A stretch of DNA of 64,000 bases from Umezawaea sp049997955 (GTDB lineage: Bacteria > Actinomycetota > Actinomycetes > Mycobacteriales > Pseudonocardiaceae): assembly GCA_049997955.1 (NCBI GenBank), contig JAEBDY010000012.1, positions 310,001-374,000 on the forward strand, given 5' to 3'. The notes beneath the pieces are model-generated. The model was given only the letters and a program-made list of their open reading frames with translations, did not search any database and was not told the origin of the DNA. Of this stretch, positions 26,465-34,702 are shown piece after piece (positions within the stretch are counted from its first letter, which is position 1; every line of letters starts with the position of its first letter). The position numbers were made by a program, and so were the translations under genes.

Positions 26465-27601
26465 CTACCGACGGGGTCCGACAGTTCCGCGGGACGCGAA
26501 TCGGAAGCGTTCGAACCGGAACGCGGCCAGCGCCTCGTCCTGGTTCTCCCCCAACACCTCCGCGGCCACCAGGTCGCCCGCGTGCACGCTCAGCGTCGCG
26601 CCGCTGTGCGAGACGGCGAAGTGGAATCCGGGCACCTCGACCGCCCGGCCCAGCACCGGGAGCCCGTCGCCGGGGATGGGGCGTTCGCCCACCCGAACGC
26701 TTTCCACGGTCGCGTCGCGGAGTCCGGGGTAGAGCGCGCACCCCGCGTCGAACACCTCGTCGACCGCCGACGGGTCCACGCTGATCTCGCCGTCGTCGGA
26801 CACGTGCACCGCGCCGTCGCCGTCGTGGGTGTGCAGCAGCAGCCGCCCGGCGCCGTCAGGACGCAGGTGGACGCGCGGCGCGTGGACGACGCGGGACACC
26901 CACACCGCGACGGGCGAGGTGTACACGAGCACGCCGCGGGTGTTGCGCATGGGCAGCGGAAGACCGACCAGCGCGGCGATCTCGGCGGCCCGCGGCCCCG
27001 CGCAGTTCACGACCGCGTCCGCGGCGAGCCTGCGCCCCGACGCGAGCCGCACGGTGCTCACGACGCCCCAGGTCGACTCCAGGGCGGTGACGCCGTCGCC
27101 GCGCACCACCTCGGCACCGCGGGAGGCCGACGCGGAGAGGAGGTGGCCGACCAACCGCGTCGGCTCGATCCAGCCCTCGCGCGGGAAGTAGGCGATCCCG
27201 TCCTCGGGCAGCGCGGCCGGGTCCACGTCGGGTTCGAGGCGCAGCACCTCCGCGCGGTCGAGCCACCGCGCCTCGTACCCGTAGTCCTGCACGCCCGCGA
27301 CCTTCGCGCGCAACTCCTCCCGGCCCGTCTCGTCGGCGGCCCATTCCAGGTTGCCGCCCTCGTGGTACCAGTCGCCGTGGGACGCCAGCCGCCGGTGGGC
27401 TTCCATGCTCGCGACGCTGAGGTCGTGGTACGCCCTGGGTTGCTTGCCGCAGGAGTTGGTCCAGGAGAACGTCGCACCGGACGTCCCGCCCGCGGGCGCG
27501 CCCGCGTCCACCACGGTGACGCGGGCTCCCCGCCTGGTCAGCGACGCGGCCACCGCCGCTCCGTAGACACCCGCTCCGATGACGACCACGTGCTCGACCA
27601 T
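26465..27601 (-). CDS. FAD-dependent amine/amino-acid oxidase (DAO family)
   Basis: 378 residues. N-terminal Rossmann fingerprint VVIGAGVYGAAVAASLTRRGARVTVVD (about residues 5-31, Gly-x-Gly-x-x-Gly with a terminal Asp) and the C-terminal FAD motif FHFAVSHSGATLSVHAGDLVA. The DAO fold covers glycine oxidase, sarcosine oxidase and D-amino acid dehydrogenase; residues that decide substrate are not clear. The conserved TSGATFSWTNSCGKQP loop near residue 40 holds a Cys that could covalently bind FAD, though in sarcosine oxidases the Cys is C-terminal. Separated from the DUF4132 gene by 36 bases, so possibly co-transcribed. Confidence 0.82.
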   Translation of the reverse strand: MVEHVVVIGAGVYGAAVAASLTRRGARVTVVDAGAPAGGTSGATFSWTNSCGKQPRAYHDLSVASMEAHRRLASHGDWYHEGGNLEWAADETGREELRAKVAGVQDYGYEARWLDRAEVLRLEPDVDPAALPEDGIAYFPREGWIEPTRLVGHLLSASASRGAEVVRGDGVTALESTWGVVSTVRLASGRRLAADAVVNCAGPRAAEIAALVGLPLPMRNTRGVLVYTSPVAVWVSRVVHAPRVHLRPDGAGRLLLHTHDGDGAVHVSDDGEISVDPSAVDEVFDAGCALYPGLRDATVESVRVGERPIPGDGLPVLGRAVEVPGFHFAVSHSGATLSVHAGDLVAAEVLGENQDEALAAFRFERFRFASRGTVGPRR

Positions 27602-27736
27602 GGGGGAGTCCCTCCGCTCGTTGACCCAGTCAACCGCATGAAGTCGTTGCGGGGAAAGGACTTGACCGGTCCGCGGTGGGCGGGTTCCGGTCGAGCGCCG
27701 CGTCCACCGGCCTGTCCTCGGGGATGGCGGTGGCGG

Positions 27737-28414
27737 TCACGCGTCCGGAACGGTGAGGCCGATCCGGTAGGCCAGCACGACGGCCTGGACGCGGTCGCGC
27801 AGGTCGAGCTTGGCGAAGATGCGCGACACGTAGGTCTTCACGGTCTCCTTGCCGAGGAAGAGGGCCTCCGCGATCTCGGCGTTCGACAACCCGGCGGCGA
27901 TCAGCCGCAACACCTCGACCTCCCGCGCGGTCAGGTCCGCCAGCGCCTCCTCGATCCGCCGCACCGCACCGCCGTCGTGGCGGATCCGCTCGCCGAACCG
28001 ACCGATCAGCGCGCGGGTGACCTCGGGCGCCAGCAGCGCGTTGCCCGCGGCGATCGTGCGCACCGCCGCGATCATCTCGGCGGGCGGGGTGTCCTTGAGC
28101 AGGAACCCGCTGGCTCCCGCGCGCAGCGCCTCGAAGACGTACTCGTCGAGGTTGAACGTCGTCACCACGAGCACCTTGACGCGGTCGACAGCGTCCGGCC
28201 CGGCGATCCGCCGCGTCGCCTCGATGCCGTCGAGCTTGGGCATCCTGATGTCCATGACGACGACGTCCGGACGCAGCAGCCGCGCCTGGCGCACCGCCTC
28301 GACACCGTCCGCGGCCTCGCCGACGACGTCGAGGTCGCTCTGCGCGGACAGGATGGTGACGTACCCGGCGCGCATCATCGCCTGGTCGTCGCACACCAGC
28401 ACCTTCGTGGTCAC
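27737..28414 (-). CDS. NarL/LuxR-type response regulator
   Basis: 225 residues. Receiver domain with acidic pair DD (VLVCDDQ), phosphoacceptor Asp in PDVVVMDIRMPKLDG (about residue 54), Thr in VVTTF and Lys in LLKDTPP. C-terminal LuxR HTH (LTAREVEVLRLIAAGLSNAE, about 160-215). GTG start overlaps the kinase stop (GTGA), so kinase and regulator are made together. Targets unknown; autoregulation is common. Confidence 0.93.
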   Translation of the reverse strand: MTTKVLVCDDQAMMRAGYVTILSAQSDLDVVGEAADGVEAVRQARLLRPDVVVMDIRMPKLDGIEATRRIAGPDAVDRVKVLVVTTFNLDEYVFEALRAGASGFLLKDTPPAEMIAAVRTIAAGNALLAPEVTRALIGRFGERIRHDGGAVRRIEEALADLTAREVEVLRLIAAGLSNAEIAEALFLGKETVKTYVSRIFAKLDLRDRVQAVVLAYRIGLTVPDA

Positions 28415-29604
28415 GCGGTCTCCGGTCGGATCGGCAGCCTCGCGCGCAGGACGAAACCGCCGTCGTCGCGCTGCCGCGTGGTCAGTTCCCCACCAGCCAA
28501 CGACACCCGCCGGTGCAACCCGGCGAGGCCGCGGCCGGACGTGCTCCGGCCGGTCGTCGCACCGGCGCCGTCGGTCGTCACCTCGACCGTCACCTCCGCG
28601 GGCACGGTGTGCGACACGCGGACCACGGTCCGCCGGCCGGGCGCGTGCTTCAGCGCGTTGGTGAGCGCCTCCTGCACGACCCGGTACGCCGCCAGTTCGG
28701 CGATTCCGTCGATCGCGTGCGGCACGCCGTCCTCGACGACGTCGACGGGTTGGCCGACGAGCCTGGTCCGCTCCACGAGATCGCCGAACAGTTCCGCCGT
28801 CGGCGCTCGCGGGGCCGGTTCGGCGTCGTGCCGGGGGGTGAGCACGCCCAGCAGTTCGCGCAGGTCCGCCAACGCGCGCCGCCCGATGGTGCCGACGGCC
28901 GACATCCCCGCCTCGATCTTCGGCCGGTCCTCCGGCGGGACGTACAGCGTGGCGTCGGCCTGCATCACCATCGCCGTCACGTGGTGGGTCACCACGTCGT
29001 GCAGTTCCCGCGCGATGCGCTCACGTTCCTCCCGCATGGCCGCCTCCAGGTCGCGCCGCTGCTGCCGCTCCTGGTCGTGGAATCGGGTGCGCGCCCAGGA
29101 GCCCATGAGCCAGCAGCCAACGGGGAGCGGGAGGAAGTCGAGGTGTTCGGTGAAGGGGAACGGGGACCCGAGCGCGACCAGGCACACGGCGGTGGCCACG
29201 TAGCCCGCCACCCACGCCGCCGCCGTCGCGTACCGGTGCCGCGCCTGGTGCGTGCCCGCGCTGTACAGGGCCACGTACAGCGCGATCGACGCGAACGAGG
29301 GCGGGTAGCTGAGGCACTGGTAGGCGAAGAAGGCCGACGACACCAGCGCCAGGCACAGCGCGGGCGTGCGGGTGCGCAGGGCGAGGGGCAGGCTCTGGGC
29401 CAGCACCAGCAGCACCGCGAGCAGGTCGACCGGGCGCTGCGGGGCAGGCCAGTCGAGACTGGTGCCCTTGCCCGCCAGGCCGGGGGTGAACGACAGCGCG
29501 GCGACCACGGCGGCCAGGAGGGCGTCCCGAGTGCCGGGTGGCAGCGCCTTGGCGTTGTCGACCAATCGGCGCGGGAACGAGACGGGCGATCCCGAGCTGC
29601 GCAT
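28411..29604 (-). CDS. DesK-type sensor histidine kinase
   Basis: 397 residues. Five or six N-terminal membrane helices (about 28-165) with almost no external loop, suggesting sensing within the membrane. HisKA_3 H-box ERIARELHDVVTHHVTAMVM (phosphoacceptor His about residue 200). HATPase_c with N-box VVQEALTNALKHA and a G-box reading SGRGLAGLHRR; the D-box is altered to TTDGAGATTG. It phosphorylates the regulator encoded immediately downstream. Membrane-fluidity or cell-wall-drug sensing is typical for this class. Confidence 0.92.
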   Translation of the reverse strand: MRSSGSPVSFPRRLVDNAKALPPGTRDALLAAVVAALSFTPGLAGKGTSLDWPAPQRPVDLLAVLLVLAQSLPLALRTRTPALCLALVSSAFFAYQCLSYPPSFASIALYVALYSAGTHQARHRYATAAAWVAGYVATAVCLVALGSPFPFTEHLDFLPLPVGCWLMGSWARTRFHDQERQQRRDLEAAMREERERIARELHDVVTHHVTAMVMQADATLYVPPEDRPKIEAGMSAVGTIGRRALADLRELLGVLTPRHDAEPAPRAPTAELFGDLVERTRLVGQPVDVVEDGVPHAIDGIAELAAYRVVQEALTNALKHAPGRRTVVRVSHTVPAEVTVEVTTDGAGATTGRSTSGRGLAGLHRRVSLAGGELTTRQRDDGGFVLRARLPIRPETA

Positions 29605-29803
29605 GACCTGAGTATAGGAGCGGCACCGCTCGCGGCCGGACCCGCGGTACGACCAGGACCGGTCGATGGGAGCGCTCCCGCGCGCGGACGCCGACCACGC
29701 CGCGCGGTTCCCCGACCCGTGGCGGTCGTGGGCCGAGACCGTGTTCGGGCCGCCGGATCCCGCGTACCACCGCGTACGCGTCGTCGAGCCGGACCGCTCG
29801 CGG

Positions 29804-30040
29804 TCAGGTGGTTTCCTCCGATCGCCGGTGCTCCCGGTCGTCCGGGTCCTCGGGCTGCGAGCCCTGTTCACCCTCGGGGACGGGCAGCAGGGCGTTGCCG
29901 CGGTCCTCGGACTCCTGCAACACGGCCTGGGCCTGCGCCTCGGGGTCCGCGCTCCCGCCCGCGGCCTCCTCTTCGGGGAGCAGGTGGGCTCGCTTGGCCA
30001 CTTCGTCCTCACGGGGGCTCATGCCGTCGGAGTCTGCCAC
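29804..30040 (-). CDS. Small acidic, disordered protein
   Basis: 78 residues, about one third Asp/Glu, no hydrophobic core (SEDRGNALLPVPEGEQGSQ). An in-frame ATG six codons later (MSPREDEV) is the other start. Small acidic proteins of this kind are common beside stress genes in actinobacteria; function unknown. It lies 31 bases upstream of nothing else on its strand, and follows the glycosyltransferase end. Confidence 0.45.
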   Translation of the reverse strand: MADSDGMSPREDEVAKRAHLLPEEEAAGGSADPEAQAQAVLQESEDRGNALLPVPEGEQGSQPEDPDDREHRRSEETT

Positions 30041-30070
30041 CGGTCGGCGGCGCGAGCAGGTCGGCGGGAG

Positions 30071-31045
30071 TCAGGCGTAGTCCGGCAGCCGCCGGGCGAC
30101 CTCGTCCGGCGACGGCATGCGCGCGACCTCCTCGGCGACCGTGCGAGCCGCGTCGCGGTGTTCCGGGCGCCCCAACAGGGTCAGGACGTGGTCCGCGACG
30201 GCGTCCGCGGTCACCTCGGTCGGGAGCAGGCCGAGGCCCGCGCCCGCCGAGACGACGGCGTCGGTGTTCGCGAACTGGTCGGCCCCCTGCGGCAGGAACA
30301 GCTGCGGGGCGCCCACGGCGAGCGCGCCGAGGGTCGTGCCGCTGCCGCCGTGGTGCACGACCACGTCGACGTGCGGCAGCAGGTCCGCCTGCGGGACCCA
30401 GGTCTCCACGGTCACGTCGTCCGGCAGGTCGCCGAGTTCCTCCGGTCGCACCCGGCCCGCGGCGACGACGACGCGAACGCCGAGCGTCGCCAGTCCCCGG
30501 ACGGCCGTGGTCAACAGCTCCGCGGTGCCGAACGCGGTGCCGAGCGTCAGGTAGACCAGTGGTCGCGAACCGCGGGGAGCGGTCCACGATCCGGGCGTGG
30601 AGTACGCCACCGGACGCAGCGCGATCCGGTCGGCGGTGGCGAGGAAGTCCGCGTCCTGCAAGGACGGCGGGCAGATGTCGACGTGCGGGCGGCCGGGGGC
30701 GGGCGCTTCGAGGCCGATGTCCGCGGGGAACATCCGGCCGAAACCGTGCCAGACACCCGGAATCCCGGCGTGGTCCGCGGCCGCGGCCACACCCGGCAGT
30801 CCCCATTCGTGCACGACCAGGTCCGGCTTCACCCGTGCCAGCTCGGGTTCGAGGTCCTCGGCGTAGATCTCGTAGAACGAGTCCGCGGGCCGGAACGGGC
30901 GCAACCCGTTCGCCGCCAACGGTTCGTGCACCGCGTCCCCGGCGGCGAAGTGGACCTCGTGCCCGGCGTTCCGCGCGGCGACGGCGAGGGGGATCAGCGG
31001 GTAGGTGTGGCCGACGGACGCCAGGCTGGCGAAGAGGACGCGCAT
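30071..31045 (-). CDS. GT1-family (macrolide-type) glycosyltransferase, short
   Basis: 324 residues against about 380-420 for the family. N-terminal acceptor fold begins MRVLFASLASVGHTYPLIPLA with the catalytic-type His (GH, about residue 13). C-terminal nucleotide-sugar site contains VPQADLLPHVDVVVHHGGSG, GALAVGAPQLFLPQGADQF. Such enzymes glycosylate macrolides and other small molecules. The stretch between the first and fourth strands (about residues 60-75) is shorter than usual. The HxlR regulator lies 15 bases upstream on the same strand, so the two are likely co-transcribed and self-protection by glycosylation is possible. Confidence 0.85.
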   Translation of the reverse strand: MRVLFASLASVGHTYPLIPLAVAARNAGHEVHFAAGDAVHEPLAANGLRPFRPADSFYEIYAEDLEPELARVKPDLVVHEWGLPGVAAAADHAGIPGVWHGFGRMFPADIGLEAPAPGRPHVDICPPSLQDADFLATADRIALRPVAYSTPGSWTAPRGSRPLVYLTLGTAFGTAELLTTAVRGLATLGVRVVVAAGRVRPEELGDLPDDVTVETWVPQADLLPHVDVVVHHGGSGTTLGALAVGAPQLFLPQGADQFANTDAVVSAGAGLGLLPTEVTADAVADHVLTLLGRPEHRDAARTVAEEVARMPSPDEVARRLPDYA

Positions 31046-31060
31046 GCGAGCGAGCCTAGA

Positions 31061-31495
31061 TCAGGTGGTCTCGAAGCCGTGGTGCTCGCTGGTGATCGGC
31101 CGCCCGGTCTTCTCGTCCACGACGACCGGGCGCACGGTCCGGCCCGTGTCGCGGTCCACCAGGCGTGCCGAAGGCCGCTCGGGGCCGAAGTGCCGGTGGC
31201 CCCACGCGGCCATCGCTGCCAGCACCGGCAGGAAGTCGCGGCCGCTGTCGGTGAGCACGTACTCGTGGCGGGTCGGACCGGTGGCGCGCAGGTCGAGCAG
31301 ACCGGACGCCACCAACCCCTTGAGGCGGCGGCTGAGCGAGCCGGGGGAGATCTCCAGGTGCTCCTGGAGGTCGGCGAAGCGGGTGATGCCCGCGGAGACG
31401 TCGCGCAGGATCAGCACGCTCCACCACTCGCCGACGTGCTCCAGACCGCGGGCGATCGGACAGGACGCGTTCGCGAAGCTGACGTGGTGGACCAC
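31061..31495 (-). CDS. HxlR-family winged-helix regulator
   Basis: 144 residues. The family hallmark CPIARGLEHVGEWWSVLILRD begins at about residue 12 with Cys12, the redox- or aldehyde-sensing Cys of many members. The HTH lies in FADLQEHLEISPGSLSRRLKGL, and YVLTDSGRDFLPVL forms the dimer helix. It is divergent from a thioesterase-like gene with a palindrome between them, and co-directional with the glycosyltransferase. It probably represses both units until an electrophile or ligand appears. Confidence 0.9.
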   Translation of the reverse strand: MVHHVSFANASCPIARGLEHVGEWWSVLILRDVSAGITRFADLQEHLEISPGSLSRRLKGLVASGLLDLRATGPTRHEYVLTDSGRDFLPVLAAMAAWGHRHFGPERPSARLVDRDTGRTVRPVVVDEKTGRPITSEHHGFETT

Positions 31496-31537
31496 CGAAC
31501 GCCTCCTTGGCCGACGAGCCGGGGGTTTACCGGCGAG

Positions 31538-31558
31538 TAACTATCATGATAGTAGTTA
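31538..31558. promoter_or_regulatory. Palindrome, probable HxlR operator
   Basis: CTATCATGATAG (31541-31552) is a perfect 12-bp palindrome, framed by TAACTA and TAGTTA. It is an AT-rich island in GC-rich surroundings, 23 bases before the ATG of the thioesterase gene and 43 from the HxlR start. Confidence 0.65.
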
Positions 31559-31580
31559 GGGCGACCGACAGGAGCCCTTC

Positions 31581-32036
31581 ATGACCACCGTTGACCTTTC
31601 CACGCTGTCCGGCCTCGACGTCATGCGCCTCGCGCAGGCGAACCAGGACGGCGACGCCCCGCACATCGGCCGCCTGCTGGGGATGAGCTTCGACGAGGTC
31701 GAGAAGGGACGGGTCGTCATGTCGCTGTCGACCCGCCCCGACTTCACGAACCCGCTCGGCATGGTGCACGGCGGCATCGCCGCCACGCTGCTCGACTCGG
31801 TGATGGGCTGCGCCGTGCACTCCACGCTCGCCCCCGGCGTCGGGTACACCACGCTCGAACTGAAGGTGAACTACATCCGGGCCGCACGCACCGACGGCCA
31901 GCGGCTCGTGGGCGAGGGGACCGTCGTGCACGCCGGGCGGCGCACCGCCACGGCCGAGGGCCGGATCGTGGACGAGCGCGGCGCGCTGGTCGCCCACGCC
32001 ACCACGACCTGTCTGATCTTCTCCGCGCAGTCCTAG
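31581..32036 (+). CDS. PaaI-type hotdog thioesterase
   Basis: 151 residues. Hotdog-fold motif NPLGMVHGGIAATLLDSVMGCAV (about residues 54-76), where Asn, His-Gly-Gly and Asp form the acyl-CoA thioesterase site, followed by YTTLELKVNYIRAA and a C-terminal strand ending AHATTTCLIFS. It hydrolyses aromatic or medium-chain acyl-CoA in the cytoplasm. Divergent from HxlR and probably controlled by it. ATG with GACAGGAG upstream. Confidence 0.88.
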   Translation: MTTVDLSTLSGLDVMRLAQANQDGDAPHIGRLLGMSFDEVEKGRVVMSLSTRPDFTNPLGMVHGGIAATLLDSVMGCAVHSTLAPGVGYTTLELKVNYIRAARTDGQRLVGEGTVVHAGRRTATAEGRIVDERGALVAHATTTCLIFSAQS

Positions 32037-32205
32037 GGATTTCTCGGTCGTCGCGGACTTTGTCAAGTCGCCTCTATTGCTTCAGTGTGGACCAAAAGAA
32101 GGCCGGACTCCGGTATGCGGCAGGACCGGACAGCGGCAGCGTTCGGCGAATCGCTGGGTACTGTCGATCCCGCGATGTCCGGGGGTCTGCTGAGGGGGCC
32201 GGTCG

Positions 32206-32493
32206 ATGGAGTTCGAGTTCGGTGGTGAGCTGTGGTTCTGGAGAGGGCCCGCGCCGTGGTACTTCATCACCGTGCCGGAGGAGGAGTGCGTCGTCCTGCA
32301 GGCCGAGTCGACGGCCGTGAGCTACGGCTGGGGCATGATCCCCGTCGCGGTCACGATCGGCGACAGCGAGTGGAGGACGTCGCTGTTCCCGAAGGACGGC
32401 CGCTACGTGGTGCCCGTGAAGGCGGCGGTGCGCCGGGCCGAGGGGCTGGAGGCGGGTGACAGCCCCACGGTGCGCTTGACGATCCGCACGTGA
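32206..32493 (+). CDS. DUF1905 protein
   Basis: 95 residues covering the whole DUF1905 domain: ELWFWRGPAPWYFITVPEEE, then GWGMIPVAVTIGDSEWRTSL, FPKDGRYVVPVKAAVRRAEGL and GDSPTVRLTI. Members are small beta-barrel proteins often fused to OmdA (YdeI-like) domains; function unknown. ATG with GAGGGGG upstream. The 170 bases before it hold no gene but include a sequence (GCTTCAGTGTGGAC at about 32079) repeated in the IS-rich region near 50273. It converges with the kinase gene 12 bases on. Confidence 0.82.
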   Translation: MEFEFGGELWFWRGPAPWYFITVPEEECVVLQAESTAVSYGWGMIPVAVTIGDSEWRTSLFPKDGRYVVPVKAAVRRAEGLEAGDSPTVRLTIRT

Positions 32494-32505
32494 CCCCCGA
32501 GGTCG

Positions 32506-33987
32506 TCAGCTCTGACGCCACTGCTGGTTGGCGCCGCCGGTGCACGGCCAGAGGACGACCGGCGTCCCGAACTCGGTGCCCGAGGCGAGGACGTCGAGGC
32601 ACAGCCCGGACTGCCTGCCGACGATCGACAGGTCCCGGTTGACGGTCCACCTCTGGTGCACGGAGCCGTTGCAGTCGAAGATCTCGACGATCGTGCCCTG
32701 CTGCGTGTCCGCCAGGCGGGGCTGGAGGCACTTGGTGCCGTACACCCTCAGCTCGCCCGCCGCGGTGGGCGCCCACTGCTGGTTCGACCCGCCGTTGCAG
32801 TCGGAGATGGTCGTCGCCGTGGAGTTCTCGATCGCCTTCTGCGGCACGTCCAGGCACTTCTTCGACGCTTCCCCGATGAACGGGGTGGCCGCCACCGGCC
32901 TGGCGGAGGTGGACTGGGGGGTCGAGGGCTTCGACGGGGGTGTGGACGAGGTGCTCGACGGGGAGGTCGAGGCCTCGGACCGCTTGGCGTTGTTGGCGTA
33001 CAGGAACGCGCCGCCGACGGCGGCGGCCAGCACCACCAGTGCGGCGACGAGGCCCGCGGTCGCGCGTCGCCTGTTCCTCCGATCGTCCACAGTGGATGGT
33101 GTGAGAGCGGGGAAGGACGAGGTCACCTGGTCCCGCAGGTCCACGACCACGGTCGGTGTGGGGGCGGTGTTCCTGGCCAGTGCGGCGAGCGACGCCGCCA
33201 CCTCGGCCATCGTCGGCCTGGCACTTGGATCCAGGGCGAGCAGCCTGGTCAGCAGCGGGGTGAGCGCCCCGGCGCGTTCCGGTGGGCGGATCGTGCCCGC
33301 GGCGGCGCGGTAGAGCTGGGCGATCGAGTTGTCCGTGAGGCCGAACGGCGGCGTGCCCTCGACGGCGTCGTACAGCGTGGCCCCGAGCGAGAACACGTCC
33401 GAGGGGTAGCCGGCCTCCTGGCCCCTCGCGACCTCGGGGGCGAAGTACGCGGGCGTGCCCGCGTAGTGACCGGTGGCGGTCGCGGACGTGTCGTCCAGCG
33501 CGCGGGAGATGCCGAAGTCGGTGATCTTCACCGCGCCCTCGGCGCCGAGCAGGACGTTGCCCGGCTTGACGTCCCGGTGCACCACCGACGCCTTGTGCGC
33601 GGCGGCCAGCGCGTCCGCCATGTGCTTGCCGACGCGCACGGCGTCGGGGACCGGCAGGGGTCCTCTCTCGGCGAGCACCGCCGCCAGGCTCTTGGACGGC
33701 AGGTACTCCATGATCAGCCACGGCTGGCCGTCGTGTTCGACCACGTCGTGGACCGTGATCGCGTTGGGGTGGTGCAGCCGTGCGGCGATCCGCGCCTCGC
33801 GCTGGGCCCGCCGACGGGCCTGCTCGATCGCCCTCAGGTCGAGGTGCGAGGGCAGCAGCAGCTCCTTCACGGCGACGACCCGTTCCAGCTTCAGGTCGGT
33901 GGCGCGCCAAACCAGGCCCATGGCGCCCGCGCCGAGCTGGTCGTGCAGCTCGTAGCGCCCGGCGATCCGCTGGTTCTGCACGCTCAC
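32506..33987 (-). CDS. Transmembrane Ser/Thr protein kinase with external ricin-B lectin domain
   Basis: 493 residues. The Hanks-type kinase domain (about 12-270) is complete: LGAGAMGLVW loop, VAVKEL Lys, HRDVKPGN catalytic loop, KITDFGISR, and APE as YFAPEVARG. A membrane helix lies at about 303-325. A Ser/Thr/Pro-rich stalk leads to a ricin-type beta-trefoil (about 360-493) with QQW repeats (NQQWAPTAAG, HQRWTVNRD, NQQWRQS). The lectin would sense a cell-wall or environmental glycan outside and signal inward. The usual PASTA repeats are replaced by the lectin. Single gene, no phosphatase nearby. Confidence 0.93.
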   Translation of the reverse strand: MSVQNQRIAGRYELHDQLGAGAMGLVWRATDLKLERVVAVKELLLPSHLDLRAIEQARRRAQREARIAARLHHPNAITVHDVVEHDGQPWLIMEYLPSKSLAAVLAERGPLPVPDAVRVGKHMADALAAAHKASVVHRDVKPGNVLLGAEGAVKITDFGISRALDDTSATATGHYAGTPAYFAPEVARGQEAGYPSDVFSLGATLYDAVEGTPPFGLTDNSIAQLYRAAAGTIRPPERAGALTPLLTRLLALDPSARPTMAEVAASLAALARNTAPTPTVVVDLRDQVTSSFPALTPSTVDDRRNRRRATAGLVAALVVLAAAVGGAFLYANNAKRSEASTSPSSTSSTPPSKPSTPQSTSARPVAATPFIGEASKKCLDVPQKAIENSTATTISDCNGGSNQQWAPTAAGELRVYGTKCLQPRLADTQQGTIVEIFDCNGSVHQRWTVNRDLSIVGRQSGLCLDVLASGTEFGTPVVLWPCTGGANQQWRQS

Positions 33988-34220
33988 GTGGGACCCCCGG
34001 GAATGGCGAACGCTGACGGTGGAGCGATGCTAGTGGACCGCGTTCGGGCGACGGTGGGCACCACGCGTCGCGGGAGGACCCGTGCCGTCTCGAATGGACT
34101 CCCGTGGCCGCACCGAAAAAATCCGGAAGAAGTTCCGCGGACCTGTCGATTCGGCGTCCACCCCTTCGACGTAGGGGTAGGGCCGGGCGCACGGAGTCCG
34201 GCCGATCGGGAGGACACGAC

Positions 34221-34649
34221 ATGACCGCCACGACCGTCGAGCACACCGCCACCGCTCGTTCGCGCAGCCGCCACCTGGTCACCGCCGGCCGGATCGTCCT
34301 GGGGCTGCTGTTCTCCGTCACAGGGCTCAACGGTTTCCTGAACTTCCTGCCCCAGGACCCCGGCGCGATGCCGGACGGGGCGCTCGCGTTCAGCGGGGCG
34401 CTGGCGGCCACCGGGTACGTGCTGCCGTTGACGATGGGGGTTCAGCTGATCTCCGGGATACTGCTGCTGCTCAACCGCTTCGTCCCGCTCGCGCTGGCCC
34501 TGCTCGCGCCCGTCGTGGTCAACATCTTCGCGTTCCACGTCTTCCTCGCGCCGTCGGGCCTGGTCATCGCGATCGTGGTGGCCGCGCTGGAGATCGGTCT
34601 CGCCTGGGCGCACCGGGACGCGTTCCGGCCGATGCTCCGCAGTGCCTGA
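34221..34649 (+). CDS. DoxX-like membrane protein
   Basis: 142 residues, four membrane helices. The first starts at AGRIVLGLLFSVTGLNGFLNFL; further helices are VLPLTMGVQLISGILLLL, LALALLAPVVVNIFAFHVFL and a terminal one. DoxX/DUF417-type proteins take part in quinone or thiosulfate metabolism or oxidative-stress complexes, but most are uncharacterised. GGGAGG lies 11 bases before the ATG. A GGGGTAG stretch about 45 bases upstream could be part of a stress promoter, without a convincing -35. Confidence 0.82.
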   Translation: MTATTVEHTATARSRSRHLVTAGRIVLGLLFSVTGLNGFLNFLPQDPGAMPDGALAFSGALAATGYVLPLTMGVQLISGILLLLNRFVPLALALLAPVVVNIFAFHVFLAPSGLVIAIVVAALEIGLAWAHRDAFRPMLRSA

Positions 34650-34665
34650 CCACGGTCCTGGGGTC

Positions 34666-34697
34666 GCCTCGACGCGCGCGACGCCGCGCGTCGAGGC
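34666..34697. terminator. Bidirectional hairpin terminator
   Basis: GCCTCGACGCGCG (34666-34678) pairs perfectly with 34685-34697 around a 6-base loop, between the convergent DoxX-like and carboxylesterase genes. Confidence 0.7.
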
Positions 34698-34702
34698 CGT
34701 GC

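Noticed and set aside
24884..29203. A 1439-codon open frame on the plus strand
   Set aside because: It runs antisense to the DUF4132, oxidoreductase, response-regulator and kinase genes, which all have clear domains. Its product is Arg/His/Gln-rich with no domain, as expected from the reverse frame of high-GC genes.
29641..29803. Plus-strand stretch with a coding look (FPDPWRSWAETVFGPPDP)
   Set aside because: No start signal, no recognised family and it runs on antisense to the small acidic protein; at most a gene fragment.
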